64,000 nucleotides of DNA from Ginsengibacter hankyongi. Its GTDB lineage: Bacteria; Bacteroidota; Bacteroidia; Chitinophagales; Chitinophagaceae. The notes beneath the pieces were generated by a model. It saw only the letters and a list, made by a program, of their open reading frames with translations, was not told the DNA's origin and did no database searches. The stretch covers positions 558,001 through 622,000 of the forward strand of contig NZ_VYQF01000001.1 of the NCBI RefSeq assembly GCF_008710285.1. Reading direction: 5' to 3'. Within the stretch, counting starts at the first letter, position 1. Every line of letters begins with the position of its first letter. The position numbers and the translations under genes were made by a program. Positions 1-8,836 of this stretch are shown here, one piece after another.

Positions 1-974
1 ACTTCTCTTGCTCTTTTAAAAGCACGTGCAGTGGAAAGATTAGTAAAGTTTACACAGGCAAGCAATAAAATAAAAATAGCCAGCGCAGAAAAAATATATA
101 CGTATTGAATGTCGCCGCCAGGCTCCAGCTCATATTTTGTATTAGAGTGTAGATGAATTCGTGTAAGCGGTTGCAATGAAAAAACAAATGTATTCACTGA
201 CTTCTGTACTTCTGCAAGGCTTACGCCCATATCATGCTGAACTTCGGGTACTACGTGTTCCGCTACGAGTTGCGGAAACTTTGCTTCCAGCTTTTTCGGA
301 TCAGCATTTTTATCTAAAAGAAGATAAGTATAAGGCCCAAGATTGCTCCATGTTTTATTGGTTATATGCCACGTTGAGAGACTTAAAAAAGCATCAAAAT
401 GAAAATGCGAATCATCAGGCACTTTGTCAATAACACCTGTAACCTTGTATGGATCTTTTCTTATACCTATGGCTAATGTTTTACCAATGGGATTTTCATC
501 GCCAAAATATTTTTTTGCCAGGGTTTTTGTTATCACTACACTGTTCGGCTCCACCAAAGCATCTGCATCATTTCCCTTAAGTAACGGGATAGAAAAAAAA
601 TGCAAGAAATTGGAATCAGCAAAGGCCATGTGATCTTCTTTGAATTGCTTATCATCATACTGCACAAAATCACTTGCTGCGGAAACTCTTGTTAAGGCTT
701 TTATTTCCGGATATGCAGCTTTCATTCCTTCGCCAACCCCCATATCTACATCAGGATATACCGCAACGTCGCCATTACCGGTAACAGATAAAATCACCCG
801 GTAAATATTTCTTGCATCAGCGGGATAACGGTCATAATTTAGTTCGTTATAAACAAACACCGCAATAAACATGAAGCAAGTAAGGCCGATAGCCAGCCCG
901 AAAATATTAATGAAGGAAAATGCCTCGTTCTTCCGGAGATTCCTCAAAGCAATTTTGAAAAAATTTTTTATCAT
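1..974 (-). CDS. FtsX/MacB-like ABC transporter permease, N-terminal part (cut by window edge)
   Basis: The minus strand reads open from an ATG at 974 to the window edge, so the C-terminus is missing. The protein starts MIKNFFKIALRNLRKNEAF and has one hydrophobic segment at about residues 20-40. A long extracytoplasmic MacB_PCD-type domain follows, and a second membrane segment begins close to the edge (VYIFSALAIFILLLACVNFT). This is the usual N-terminal half of the roughly 800-residue duplicated permeases of Bacteroidota, which work with a LolD-like ATPase in export or mechanotransmission. The substrate cannot be told. No ATPase gene is in view. A similar C-terminal fragment lies at the other end of the window, but the two are 62 kb apart and are separate genes. 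Confidence 0.88.
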   Translation of the reverse strand, partial: MIKNFFKIALRNLRKNEAFSFINIFGLAIGLTCFMFIAVFVYNELNYDRYPADARNIYRVILSVTGNGDVAVYPDVDMGVGEGMKAAYPEIKALTRVSAASDFVQYDDKQFKEDHMAFADSNFLHFFSIPLLKGNDADALVEPNSVVITKTLAKKYFGDENPIGKTLAIGIRKDPYKVTGVIDKVPDDSHFHFDAFLSLSTWHITNKTWSNLGPYTYLLLDKNADPKKLEAKFPQLVAEHVVPEVQHDMGVSLAEVQKSVNTFVFSLQPLTRIHLHSNTKYELEPGGDIQYVYIFSALAIFILLLACVNFTNLSTARAFKRARE

Positions 975-1244
975 CTGATTTTGGTTATAGACGTTTTAGG
1001 AAACATTATACCAGATGGCAGAAAAACATAGCTCCGCCATCCGGTAATTATTTTCAACCATCATACCAATGCTTTATTGCGTTGATAAAGAATAAGTAAG
1101 AAGATGGTCGTTATAACGAAAGTGTTCGAATATGAACAGTTTGATTTGAAAAAACGGACAGTTGAAATGAAAGTTGCAAGTTAACAGTCGATGATACTCC
1201 CAGCTAAGGCTACAAAAAATCGTTGAAAAAAAATTGAAAAAAAG

Positions 1245-1276
1245 TTTGCGTAGTTAAATAACTACATATATATTTG
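1245..1276 (+). promoter_or_regulatory. Bacteroidota-type promoter of the arsR operon
   Basis: TTTG at 1245-1248 and TATATTTG at 1269-1276 are 20 bp apart. They match the Bacteroidota -33/-7 consensus (TTTG, 19-21 bp, TAnnTTTG) exactly. Transcription should start about 7 bp after the -7 box, only some 10 bp before the arsR start codon at 1295, so the mRNA would have almost no leader. The start point itself is inferred. Confidence 0.75.
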
Positions 1277-1291
1277 TAGTCAAATAACTAC
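1250..1291 (+). promoter_or_regulatory. Tandem operators for the ArsR repressor
   Basis: Two 16-bp inverted repeats of the same design lie 26 bp apart start to start. GTAGTTAAATAACTAC (1250-1265) fills the spacer between the -33 and -7 boxes. GTAGTCAAATAACTAC (1276-1291) covers the expected transcription start and ends 3 bp before the ATG. Winged-helix ArsR dimers bind this kind of short AT-rich palindrome. The placement predicts direct autorepression by blocking RNA polymerase. That the adjacent ArsR protein is the binder is inferred from position. Confidence 0.72.
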
Positions 1292-1294
1292 ACA

Positions 1295-1618
1295 ATGAAT
1301 TTAAGACGAGATGTATTTCAAGCCATAGCCGACCCTACAAGAAGAGCAATATTGTTATTGGTTGCTTCACAATCGTTAACCGCCGGTGCAATAGCTTCAA
1401 ACTTCCATACGGCAAGGCCAACAGTTTCAAAACACCTGCAGATACTTACCGAATGCGAGCTGCTTAAACAAAAGCAAAGTGGCAGGGAAATTTACTATCA
1501 CATCAATGCAAAACAAATGAAAGAAATAGCCGACTTCATTGAACCGTTCCGCAAAATGTGGGACGAAAGGTTTAATAAACTTGAAACCATCATGAAGAAA
1601 TACAAAAGCAAAAAATAG
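1295..1618 (+). CDS. ArsR/SmtB-family winged-helix transcriptional repressor
   Basis: This 107-residue protein is one winged-helix domain beginning [20 protein letters not shown], a typical ArsR start, with the HTH around residues 30-60 ([20 protein letters not shown]) and the wing at residues 62-70 ([10 protein letters not shown]). It lacks the ELCVCDL metal-binding motif of ArsR/SmtB metal sensors and has a single Cys (in the TECELL stretch), so it is probably not a classical metalloregulator. It belongs to the ArsR group regularly encoded beside SRPBCC (AHSA1) genes, and the next gene, 4 bp downstream, is exactly that. It is expected to repress its own operon through the two operators immediately upstream. 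The ligand is unknown. Confidence 0.93.
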   Translation: MNLRRDVFQAIADPTRRAILLLVASQSLTAGAIASNFHTARPTVSKHLQILTECELLKQKQSGREIYYHINAKQMKEIADFIEPFRKMWDERFNKLETIMKKYKSKK

Positions 1619-1622
1619 AATC

Positions 1623-2090
1623 ATGGAACAAAAAACTAAAATCAATGCTGAAGACGGTAAACAGGACTTGGTAATTACAAGGGAATTTGATTTGCCATTG
1701 GAATTACTTTTTAAAGCATATATAGAACCCGAAATATTGGAGCAATGGATGGGAACGAAAGTGCTGAAACTTGAAAGTAAGAAACATGGCAGTTACGAGA
1801 TCCAAACATCCGATCCAAAAGGAAATGTGGCTTTCAGTGCCAATGGTGTAATTCATGAGTTTATCCCGAACCGGAAAATCACGAGAACATTTGAAATGGA
1901 GAATACACCTTATGGGGTTCAGCTTGAGGTATACGAATTTGTACAACTTACCGACGACACCAGCAAACTCAATATGCACGTAATATATGAATCCGTTGCA
2001 CAAAGAGACCAGGTGTTGAAGTTACCATTTGCACAAGGCATAAACTGGGCTCATAACCGTTTGCAGGAAATCGTGAACAAATTAAAATAA
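1623..2090 (+). CDS. SRPBCC (AHSA1/START-like) domain protein
   Basis: This 155-residue cytoplasmic protein has the helix-grip fold pattern of the AHSA1 group. An N-terminal strand (LVITREFDLPLELLFKAY) is followed by the family motif around WMGTKVLKLESKKHGSYE, then beta strands and a long C-terminal helix (GINWAHNRLQEIVNKL). The fold makes a deep hydrophobic cavity, so a small lipophilic ligand is likely, but none can be named. It sits 4 bp after arsR, and ArsR-SRPBCC pairs are very common in bacteria. The pair probably forms a response module in which the SRPBCC protein binds or processes the inducer. Family assignment is firm; the role is not. Confidence 0.9.
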   Translation: MEQKTKINAEDGKQDLVITREFDLPLELLFKAYIEPEILEQWMGTKVLKLESKKHGSYEIQTSDPKGNVAFSANGVIHEFIPNRKITRTFEMENTPYGVQLEVYEFVQLTDDTSKLNMHVIYESVAQRDQVLKLPFAQGINWAHNRLQEIVNKLK

Positions 2091-2097
2091 ATATACA

Positions 2098-2484
2098 ATG
2101 GAAAAGAGAAGATTAATTATCTATTGGGGTGCCACTACTTTATTGGCTTTTGGCATGTTGGTAAGTGGCTTACAACAAATATTTCACGCAAGGGGAATGA
2201 TTGATATAGTTGTTCCGTTGGGCTACCCATTATATTTCCTATACATCATTGGTGTATGGAAAATACTTGGAGTAATAGCCATTATAATTCCGCGATTTAA
2301 GCTCGTAAAAGAATGGGCTTATGCAGGCTTATTTTTTGTAATGACCGGGGCCCTTATTTCGCACCTGGCCAGTGGGGACGATAGCTTGAAAGGAATTATT
2401 GGGCCATTTATGCAAACAATTTTTATTATTTTGTCGTGGTATTTCAGGCCTGCAAATAGAAAAATAATTTTAGCCGATCAATAA
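2098..2484 (+). CDS. DoxX-like small membrane protein
   Basis: This 128-residue protein has four predicted membrane segments (about residues 7-27, 40-63, 73-92 and 98-116). It carries the DoxX-like features LVSGLQQIFH, PLGYPLYFLYIIGVWKILG and a late conserved HL pair. The start lies 7 bp after the SRPBCC stop and the stop abuts the next ATG, so it is clearly part of the arsR operon. DoxX-like proteins are inner-membrane proteins whose biochemical activity is mostly unknown; some are linked to thiol or quinone redox stress. The order ArsR, SRPBCC, DoxX-like recurs in Bacteroidota. Confidence 0.88.
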   Translation: MEKRRLIIYWGATTLLAFGMLVSGLQQIFHARGMIDIVVPLGYPLYFLYIIGVWKILGVIAIIIPRFKLVKEWAYAGLFFVMTGALISHLASGDDSLKGIIGPFMQTIFIILSWYFRPANRKIILADQ

Positions 2485-3072
2485 ATGAATACAATGAATC
2501 CAAAGGTTGATTTTTATTTTGATAAAGAAAAAAAGTGGCAAAAAGAAATTGAGCAATTAAGAATAATTGTGCTTGATTGCGGGCTTACAGAAGAGTTGAA
2601 GTGGGGTTGCCCTTGTTACACCTTTGAGAACAGAAACATTGTTTTAATCCATGTATTTAAAGAATACTGTGCGCTGCTGTTTTTCAAAGGCGCTTTGTTA
2701 AATGATCCCGAAGGCATCCTGGTACAACAAACAGAGAATGTGCAGTCCGCACGCCAGCTCCGGTTCACCAATGTTCGTGAAATAACTACGAAAGAGCGCA
2801 TTATCAAAAGCTATATTTATGAAGCAATAGAAGTAGAAAAAGCCGGCTTGCAGGTAAAATTAAAAAAAACATCAGATTTCAAAATTCCCGAAGAATTTCA
2901 AAATAAATTAGATAAAAGACCTGCGTTGAAAAAAGCTTTCGAAGCACTAACACCCGGAAGACAAAGAACATACATTTTTCATTTCTCTCAACCCAAACAA
3001 TCCAAAACCCGTGAGGCAAGGGTTGAAAAATATATACCGCAAATTCTTGATGGGAAAGGTTTGAATGATTAA
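2485..3072 (+). CDS. DUF1801 / YdeI-OmdA-type protein
   Basis: The 195-residue protein has two parts. Residues 8-105 form a DUF1801 (YdhG-like) domain with the motif ELKWGCPCYTF and the strand IVLIHVFKEYCALLFFKG. Residues 125-190 resemble the YdeI/OmdA helical domain with RPALKKAFEALTPGRQR, a motif of bacteriocin-protection (OmdA-like) proteins. No enzyme activity is established. The ATG directly follows the upstream TAA, which implies translational coupling. A second ATG in frame at 2494 could also serve as start. Confidence 0.87.
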   Translation: MNTMNPKVDFYFDKEKKWQKEIEQLRIIVLDCGLTEELKWGCPCYTFENRNIVLIHVFKEYCALLFFKGALLNDPEGILVQQTENVQSARQLRFTNVREITTKERIIKSYIYEAIEVEKAGLQVKLKKTSDFKIPEEFQNKLDKRPALKKAFEALTPGRQRTYIFHFSQPKQSKTREARVEKYIPQILDGKGLND

Positions 3073-3169
3073 TAATTACAAATGAAATAAGACATCAACC
3101 TTTCAACTTCAGATATGAATTCCGGCAAAACTCTAGTCGGCATCAATATTCATAAAAGAAATAAAATGT

Positions 3170-3745
3170 ATGAAGAATATCTATAGTAATAAAAAGCAAT
3201 TATCACCGGAACAAGTTGACGAATTACTCAGTACGCTAAAAAACCGTTTTGAAAAAAACATCAACCGCCACAAAAGCCTTGCGTGGGCAGCGATACAATC
3301 AAAGCTCGAAGCCAATTCTGAAAAACTATGGTCGCTCAATGAAATGGAAAGAAGCGGTGGCGAACCGGATGTTATTGGCATTGATAAAAAAACGGGCGAA
3401 TATATTTTTATGATTTTTCACCGGAAAGTCCTAACGGGCCGCAGGAGCCTTTGCTACGATCATGAAGCGCTGGAATTAAGAAAGGAAAATAAACCGGGAA
3501 ATAGTGCAATTAAAATGGCAGCCAATATGGGCATTGAGTTATTAACCGAAGAACAATATCGCAGACTGCAGCAACTTGGAAATTTCGATACCAAAACGTC
3601 AAGCTGGGTGCAAACACCAGCCCACATTAGAAAACGCGGTGGCGCCCTCTTTTGTGACCGTCGCTATGACACCGTCTTCTTATATCATAATGGAGCAGAA
3701 TCGTATTATGCAGTCCGGGGTTTCCGTGGATCGCTCAGGATTTGA
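3170..3745 (+). CDS. DUF4256 family protein
   Basis: This 191-residue soluble protein shows the DUF4256 pattern: an N-terminal helix pair (SPEQVDELLSTLKNRFEKN), the block MERSGGEPDVIGID, the signature CYDHEALELRKENKP, and a C-terminal strand region (RGGALFCDRRYDTVFLYHNGA) ending RGFRGSLRI. Function is unknown. The gap of 97 bp to the previous gene is the largest in the cluster, but orientation and the usual co-occurrence with ArsR/SRPBCC genes suggest it is the last gene of the same operon. No terminator hairpin is obvious right after the stop. Confidence 0.88.
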   Translation: MKNIYSNKKQLSPEQVDELLSTLKNRFEKNINRHKSLAWAAIQSKLEANSEKLWSLNEMERSGGEPDVIGIDKKTGEYIFMIFHRKVLTGRRSLCYDHEALELRKENKPGNSAIKMAANMGIELLTEEQYRRLQQLGNFDTKTSSWVQTPAHIRKRGGALFCDRRYDTVFLYHNGAESYYAVRGFRGSLRI

Positions 3746-4095
3746 ATTGGAGTTAGAGCGCGTCAGCGCAACGTCATCTTATTTTTATTAAACCAAAGCA
3801 TTTAAAAACCTTCATTGTTTCTCCCAGGTTATTTTTTCGAATATGGTTTACCGTAAATCCCTCACCTGCCGGCAGAAAGCTGCCACAAAGTAATTTCAGA
3901 AAACCCGCGCTTTTTATTACAACCTTATATCCCGGTTTTAAATTTAAAGATTGAAAGAGCCCTCGTATAGTAGCTAAATATCACATTCACTTTTGTTTTA
4001 TCTTCATCACAAAACGGCATAAATTACCGTACTTCGCAATACTTCGTTTGTTGCCGGTAAATCAATAATTTTTTTTATTAAAAGTGATATTTATT
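3746..4095. other. 350-bp gap with a possible decayed ORF and a small hairpin
   Basis: No intact gene is visible. A perfect hairpin, GGCAG-AAAG-CTGCC, lies at 3871-3884, overlapping the palindrome CTGCCGGCAG (3866-3875). On the minus strand a stretch from about 3987 to a TGA at 3774 reads open for about 70 codons with plausible amino-acid composition (it includes LNLKPGYKVVIKSAGF and GEGFTVNHIRKNN) but has no proper start. It may be a gene remnant or chance. The upstream part must also contain the promoter of the GH20 gene, but I find no good -33/-7 match. Confidence 0.3.
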
Positions 4096-6423
4096 ATGAA
4101 TCGTCTTCTTTCAGTTTGTCTCCTGGTTATCGCATTCATATCGTTGCCCCGTAATAAGACAATGGCGCAGCAAAAAAATACTTCGGACAATTACCCCATA
4201 ATTCCGTATCCATCGCATTTACAACCAGCGAAAGGATCTTTCATCATTAATCAATCAACTGTCATTTCATACGCTAAACTCTTTACTAACGAGGCCGAAT
4301 ACCTGCAAAAGTTATTACAGAACGCAACCGGCTATTCCATTAAGGTCAATACAGGTAAAAAATCTCCGGCCGGCGAAATTATTTTTGAACAAAAAAATAC
4401 TATTATTTCAAATGAAGGCTACCAACTGAGCATCCATCCGGGGAAAATAGTATTGTCAGCAAAATATCCGGCAGGTATCTTCAGGGGCATTGAAACTATA
4501 AGGCAGCTATTGCCGGTTGCTGCGGAAAGCAAGGCTGTAAAGGCTCAAAACGTTTCTTTGCCTGCTGCAGACATAACTGATGCGCCTATGTATAGCTGGC
4601 GTGGAATGCATTTAGATGTAGCACGGCATTTCTTTTCGATAGCCTATTTAAAAAAATTTATTGATGTGATGGCTTTGTATAAAATGAATAAACTTCATCT
4701 TCATCTAAGCGATGACCAGGGCTGGCGTATAGAAATAAAAAAGTATCCCAAACTTACCGAAGAAGGCGCCTGGCGCACATTCAACAACCAGGATTCGGAT
4801 TGTGTAAAAATGGCCGAAACCAATCCTGACATGGCAATTGATACCGAACACATTATTCATAAAGATGGCAAAACATTGTATGGAGGTTTTTATACACAAG
4901 AACAAATGAAAGAACTTGTAGCCTATGCTGCCAAAAAATATATTGACATTATTCCTGAAATTGATATGCCCGGCCACATGATGGCAGCTATTCGTGCTTA
5001 TCCTTTTTTATCCTGCGACGGAGGAAGCAAATGGGGTGAATTATTTTCAACACCAATTTGCCCTTGCAACGAAAGCACATTCGTGTTTGCTGAAAATGTT
5101 TACAAAGAAATATTTTCCATCTTCCCATCTGAATATGTACACCTCGGGGCAGACGAAGTAGACCGGAAAGAATGGGCAAAATCAACAGCATGTAGAGAAC
5201 TAATGCAAAAAGAAGGGTTAAACAATGTGGATGAATTGCAGAGTTATTTTGTAAAAAGAATGGAAAAGTTTTTTAATGCAAACGGGAAAAAATTAATTGG
5301 CTGGGATGAAATATTGGAGGGAGGTGTAAGCAAAACGGCTTATGTAATGTATTGGCGAAGCTGGGTTCCGGATGCCCCGGTTAAAGCAGCAAAAAACGGG
5401 AACTATGTAATTATGACGCCCGGTAATCCACTTTATTTTGACGGCATGCCCGATGCGCAATCAGTAAAAGCGGTATATGATTTTAATGTGGTGCCGAAAG
5501 GCTTAACTGCTGCTGAAGCAAAATTTATAATAGGCGCACAAGCCAACATCTGGACGGAACATATTCCTTCAGAAAAGCGTGCCGACTTTATGTACATGCC
5601 CCGTATGACAGCATTGGCCGAAAGACTTTGGAGCAATACAAATGACTATGATAATTATCATTCAAGATTGCAACAACAATTCAAGCGACTGGATGCATTG
5701 AAAGTACACTACCGTTTGCCTGATATAACGGGCATCGCTGAACAAAATGTATTTACAGACAAAGCCATACTAAATGTTAAAAGTCCGTTACCAGGATTAC
5801 AAATACATTATACTACTAACGGTGGCATACCCGAAATCTCATCGCCGGTATTTAATAAACCAATTACCATAGAAAAGCCACTGGTTATTAAGCTCGCAGC
5901 TTTCACTAAGTCCGGGTCAAGAGGTGATATTTATACACTTCATTATAAAAAAGAACAATATGCAATTCCTATAATGCCTCCCGGATCATTAAAGCAAGGA
6001 TTGAATTGCAATTATTATAAACAGTTTTTTAAAACCAGTACGGCATTGGCCGGCACGAAACCTGACAGTGTGTTTATCGCAAAGAATTTTATAGTACCCG
6101 CTTCAATTAATGCACCTTCTTTCGGCCTTCAATACAAAGGTTATATTGATGTGCCGCAAACAGGAATTTATACATTTTATTTAACCTGCGATGATGGCGG
6201 CATACTCAACATTGCTAACCGCGAAGTAGTGAATAACGATGGCCTGCATTCTGCTATTCAAAAGACTGGGCAGGTTGCTTTAAAAAAAGGTTTACAGCCT
6301 TTCCTGCTCAATTTTATTGAAGGTGGCGGCGGTTTTAAATTAGACTTAAAACATAGCAGGGAACATGAAAAGCCGGCAGATATACCCGAAAGCTGGCTGA
6401 AATATGAACCGGTTAAAAATTAA
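4096..6423 (+). CDS. Exported GH20 beta-N-acetylhexosaminidase with C-terminal PA14 domain
   Basis: This enzyme removes terminal beta-GlcNAc or GalNAc from glycans. From the ATG at 4096 (preferred to a GTG at 4084 because the signal peptide then begins MNRLLSVCLLVIAF) it has 775 residues. A GH20b N-terminal domain covers about residues 35-150, and the catalytic barrel starts at YSWRGMHLDVARHFF and carries HLSDDQGWR. The catalytic pair is D353-E354 in HLGADEV, as required for substrate-assisted catalysis. A chitobiase-type C-terminal domain follows, then a PA14 domain at about 635-765, which in such enzymes is often carbohydrate-binding. It opens a run of five same-strand exported glycan-active genes. 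The next gene starts 37 bp later, suggesting one transcript. Confidence 0.95.
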   Translation: MNRLLSVCLLVIAFISLPRNKTMAQQKNTSDNYPIIPYPSHLQPAKGSFIINQSTVISYAKLFTNEAEYLQKLLQNATGYSIKVNTGKKSPAGEIIFEQKNTIISNEGYQLSIHPGKIVLSAKYPAGIFRGIETIRQLLPVAAESKAVKAQNVSLPAADITDAPMYSWRGMHLDVARHFFSIAYLKKFIDVMALYKMNKLHLHLSDDQGWRIEIKKYPKLTEEGAWRTFNNQDSDCVKMAETNPDMAIDTEHIIHKDGKTLYGGFYTQEQMKELVAYAAKKYIDIIPEIDMPGHMMAAIRAYPFLSCDGGSKWGELFSTPICPCNESTFVFAENVYKEIFSIFPSEYVHLGADEVDRKEWAKSTACRELMQKEGLNNVDELQSYFVKRMEKFFNANGKKLIGWDEILEGGVSKTAYVMYWRSWVPDAPVKAAKNGNYVIMTPGNPLYFDGMPDAQSVKAVYDFNVVPKGLTAAEAKFIIGAQANIWTEHIPSEKRADFMYMPRMTALAERLWSNTNDYDNYHSRLQQQFKRLDALKVHYRLPDITGIAEQNVFTDKAILNVKSPLPGLQIHYTTNGGIPEISSPVFNKPITIEKPLVIKLAAFTKSGSRGDIYTLHYKKEQYAIPIMPPGSLKQGLNCNYYKQFFKTSTALAGTKPDSVFIAKNFIVPASINAPSFGLQYKGYIDVPQTGIYTFYLTCDDGGILNIANREVVNNDGLHSAIQKTGQVALKKGLQPFLLNFIEGGGGFKLDLKHSREHEKPADIPESWLKYEPVKN

Positions 6424-6460
6424 AATTTACTTTGCACCAGGTTTTAAAAATCTATTTTAA

Positions 6461-8734
6461 ATGAAAATTTTCGAACGTTTCAACTTAGTATCCGGAAAGC
6501 GTCGCTTTTTTGGAAAATATCTTTTGCTGTTATTCTTTCTGGTAAATTTTTGTTTTCGGGTAGGCCTGTCGCAGAGTGCCGTTAGTTATGTAAATCCTTA
6601 CATCGGAACCGGTGGGCATGGACATGTTTTTCTCGGAGCCAATGTACCGTTCGGAGCTGTGCAATTAGGTCCTGTAAACATTTCCGAAGGATGGGACTGG
6701 TGTTCAGGTTATAATTATGCCGACTCTACTATCATTGGCTTTTCGCATACACATTTAAGCGGAACAGGCATCGGCGATTTAGGAGATATATTGGTAATGC
6801 CCACAACAGGTGAACTCATCATAAACAAAGGTTCTTTAAAAGCGCCCGGCAATTTTTCTTTGTTCAGCCATGCCGATGAAAAGGTGAGCCCCGGGTATTA
6901 TTCCGTTAATTTAAAACGTTATAATATTAAAGCGGAATTAACCGCCTCAACAAGAGTAGGATTTCATCGTTATACATTTCCCGCTTCCCAGCAATCGCAT
7001 ATCATCATTGATTTAGTGCAGGGCATTGGCTGGGACATGCCTGTATATGGTTACATAAAAAAAATAAACGATTCCACTATTGCCGGTTATCGTTTTTCAA
7101 AAGGTTGGGCACAGGATCAAAGAATTTATTTTGCAGCGGTTTTTTCAAAACCTTTTAAAAATATCCGGTTATTTAAAAATCGAGAAATACAACCCGGCGA
7201 TGTGGCGATGAGCGATAGCGTAAAAGCTGCGATAAATTTTACAACCAATGAAGGCGAAACGATTGACTTAAAAGTTGGCATATCACCGGTAAGCATGGAA
7301 AATGCAATGCTCAACATAAATACTGAAATACCTGGTTGGGATTTTGACGCGATTAAAAATAATGCTGCGGCAGCCTGGGACAGGGAATTGAGTAAAGTGA
7401 TTGTAAAAACCAATGACGCAAAAGCAAAAGAAATTTTCTATACAGCTTTGTATCATTCTTTTATTGCCCCTTCTGTTTTTAACGATGTAAACGGGGATTA
7501 TTATGGCACCGATAAAGAAGTACATCGCAACGCTTCCTTTACCAATCTTACCACATTTTCTTTGTGGGATACTTACCGGTGTGAAAACTCATTACTTACA
7601 ATGCTGCAACCGGAAAGAGTAAGTGATATTGTCAATTCAATGCTCGCGATTTACCAGCAACAAGGCAAGCTCCCGGTATGGCATTTAATGGCCAATGAAA
7701 CCAATACAATGCCCGGCAACAGTGCAACACAGGTAATTGCTGATGCTTATTTAAAAGGCATAAAAGGGTTTGATACAGCCCTTGCATATGAGGCGGTGAA
7801 GGCAACAGCCATACTCGATGAGCGGGGCATGAAATATGTAAAAAAATATGGCTTTATTCCTGCCGACAGCATGACAGAATCAGTAGCATCCGGTATGGAA
7901 TATGCCATTGCAGATGGATGCACGGCATTAATGGCAAAACGTATGGGCAAAGAAGATGATTACCAATATTTCATTAAAAGGGCAGGTTATTATAAAAATT
8001 ATTTCGATAGCACCACGCAATTTGTAAGGGGCAGGATTTCGTCTACGCAATGGCGTGAGCCTTTCAGCCCGTTCATTTCCCGCCACATGAAAGATGATTT
8101 TACTGAAGGCAATGCCTGGCAATATACCTGGCTTGCACCGCAGGACGTACATGGCCTTATACAATTATTGGGTGGCGATAAAAAGTTCATTAAAAAACTG
8201 GATTCCCTGTATGTTGTTAAAGGCGATATGGGTAAAGAAGCTTCCAATGATATTTCAGGATTGATAGGGCAATATGCACATGGGAATGAGCCAAGCCATC
8301 ACATTGCTTATTTATATGTTTATGCGGGGCAACCCTGGAAAACGGCAGATAAAGTGCGCTATATACTTGATAGTTTGTACACAGGTAAACCGGATGGATT
8401 GAGCGGTAATGAAGACGTGGGGCAAATGTCAGCATGGTATGTAATGAGTGCATTGGGATTTTACCCGGTACATCCCGCAGGAGGTATCTATGTTTTTGGA
8501 AGCCCTTTATTTGATGAAGCAACCATTAACATCGGTAACAATAAAACCTTTACAATTTTGGCAAAAAACAATAGTCCGAAAAATAAATATATCCAGCGGG
8601 TAATGCTCAATAATAAAAATTATACGAAGGCATATTTATCCTACGCGGATATAATGAACGGCGGCAGCCTGTTAATTGAAATGGGAAAAAAGCCTTCATC
8701 AAAATGGGGAGCGGCAGTTGCTGACAGGCCGTAA
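6461..8734 (+). CDS. Exported GH92 alpha-mannosidase
   Basis: This is a Ca2+-dependent exo-acting alpha-mannosidase; the family is best known for alpha-1,2-mannosidase activity on N-glycans. The 757-residue protein has an unusually long basic N-region before the signal-peptide core (YLLLLFFLVNFCF, about residues 21-33). The mature part starts with the family hallmark YVNPYIGTGGHGHVFLGAN and continues with FGAVQLGP and GFSHTHLSGTG. The (alpha/alpha)6 domain contains SLWDTYRCENSLL and TEGNAWQYTW, and the C-terminal region has GNEDVGQMSAWYVMSALGFYP. GH92 subfamilies differ in linkage (1,2; 1,3; 1,4; 1,6) and I cannot assign it. Neighbours suggest mannose removal from a glycoprotein glycan. Confidence 0.95.
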   Translation: MKIFERFNLVSGKRRFFGKYLLLLFFLVNFCFRVGLSQSAVSYVNPYIGTGGHGHVFLGANVPFGAVQLGPVNISEGWDWCSGYNYADSTIIGFSHTHLSGTGIGDLGDILVMPTTGELIINKGSLKAPGNFSLFSHADEKVSPGYYSVNLKRYNIKAELTASTRVGFHRYTFPASQQSHIIIDLVQGIGWDMPVYGYIKKINDSTIAGYRFSKGWAQDQRIYFAAVFSKPFKNIRLFKNREIQPGDVAMSDSVKAAINFTTNEGETIDLKVGISPVSMENAMLNINTEIPGWDFDAIKNNAAAAWDRELSKVIVKTNDAKAKEIFYTALYHSFIAPSVFNDVNGDYYGTDKEVHRNASFTNLTTFSLWDTYRCENSLLTMLQPERVSDIVNSMLAIYQQQGKLPVWHLMANETNTMPGNSATQVIADAYLKGIKGFDTALAYEAVKATAILDERGMKYVKKYGFIPADSMTESVASGMEYAIADGCTALMAKRMGKEDDYQYFIKRAGYYKNYFDSTTQFVRGRISSTQWREPFSPFISRHMKDDFTEGNAWQYTWLAPQDVHGLIQLLGGDKKFIKKLDSLYVVKGDMGKEASNDISGLIGQYAHGNEPSHHIAYLYVYAGQPWKTADKVRYILDSLYTGKPDGLSGNEDVGQMSAWYVMSALGFYPVHPAGGIYVFGSPLFDEATINIGNNKTFTILAKNNSPKNKYIQRVMLNNKNYTKAYLSYADIMNGGSLLIEMGKKPSSKWGAAVADRP

Positions 8735-8836
8735 CGATATTTTTGTAATGCCGAAATAGGGGAAATAAAAGCATAAATCGGAATACCTGCAAAAGTAATT
8801 TGGGTGTAATTTTGCAGTTTTTACTTTTTATATAAG

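Noticed and set aside
176-633. Two plus-strand open frames of 85 and 69 codons near the left edge
   Set aside because: They lie antisense to the ABC permease, whose minus-strand frame is continuous and matches a known family; the plus-strand products have no protein-like features.
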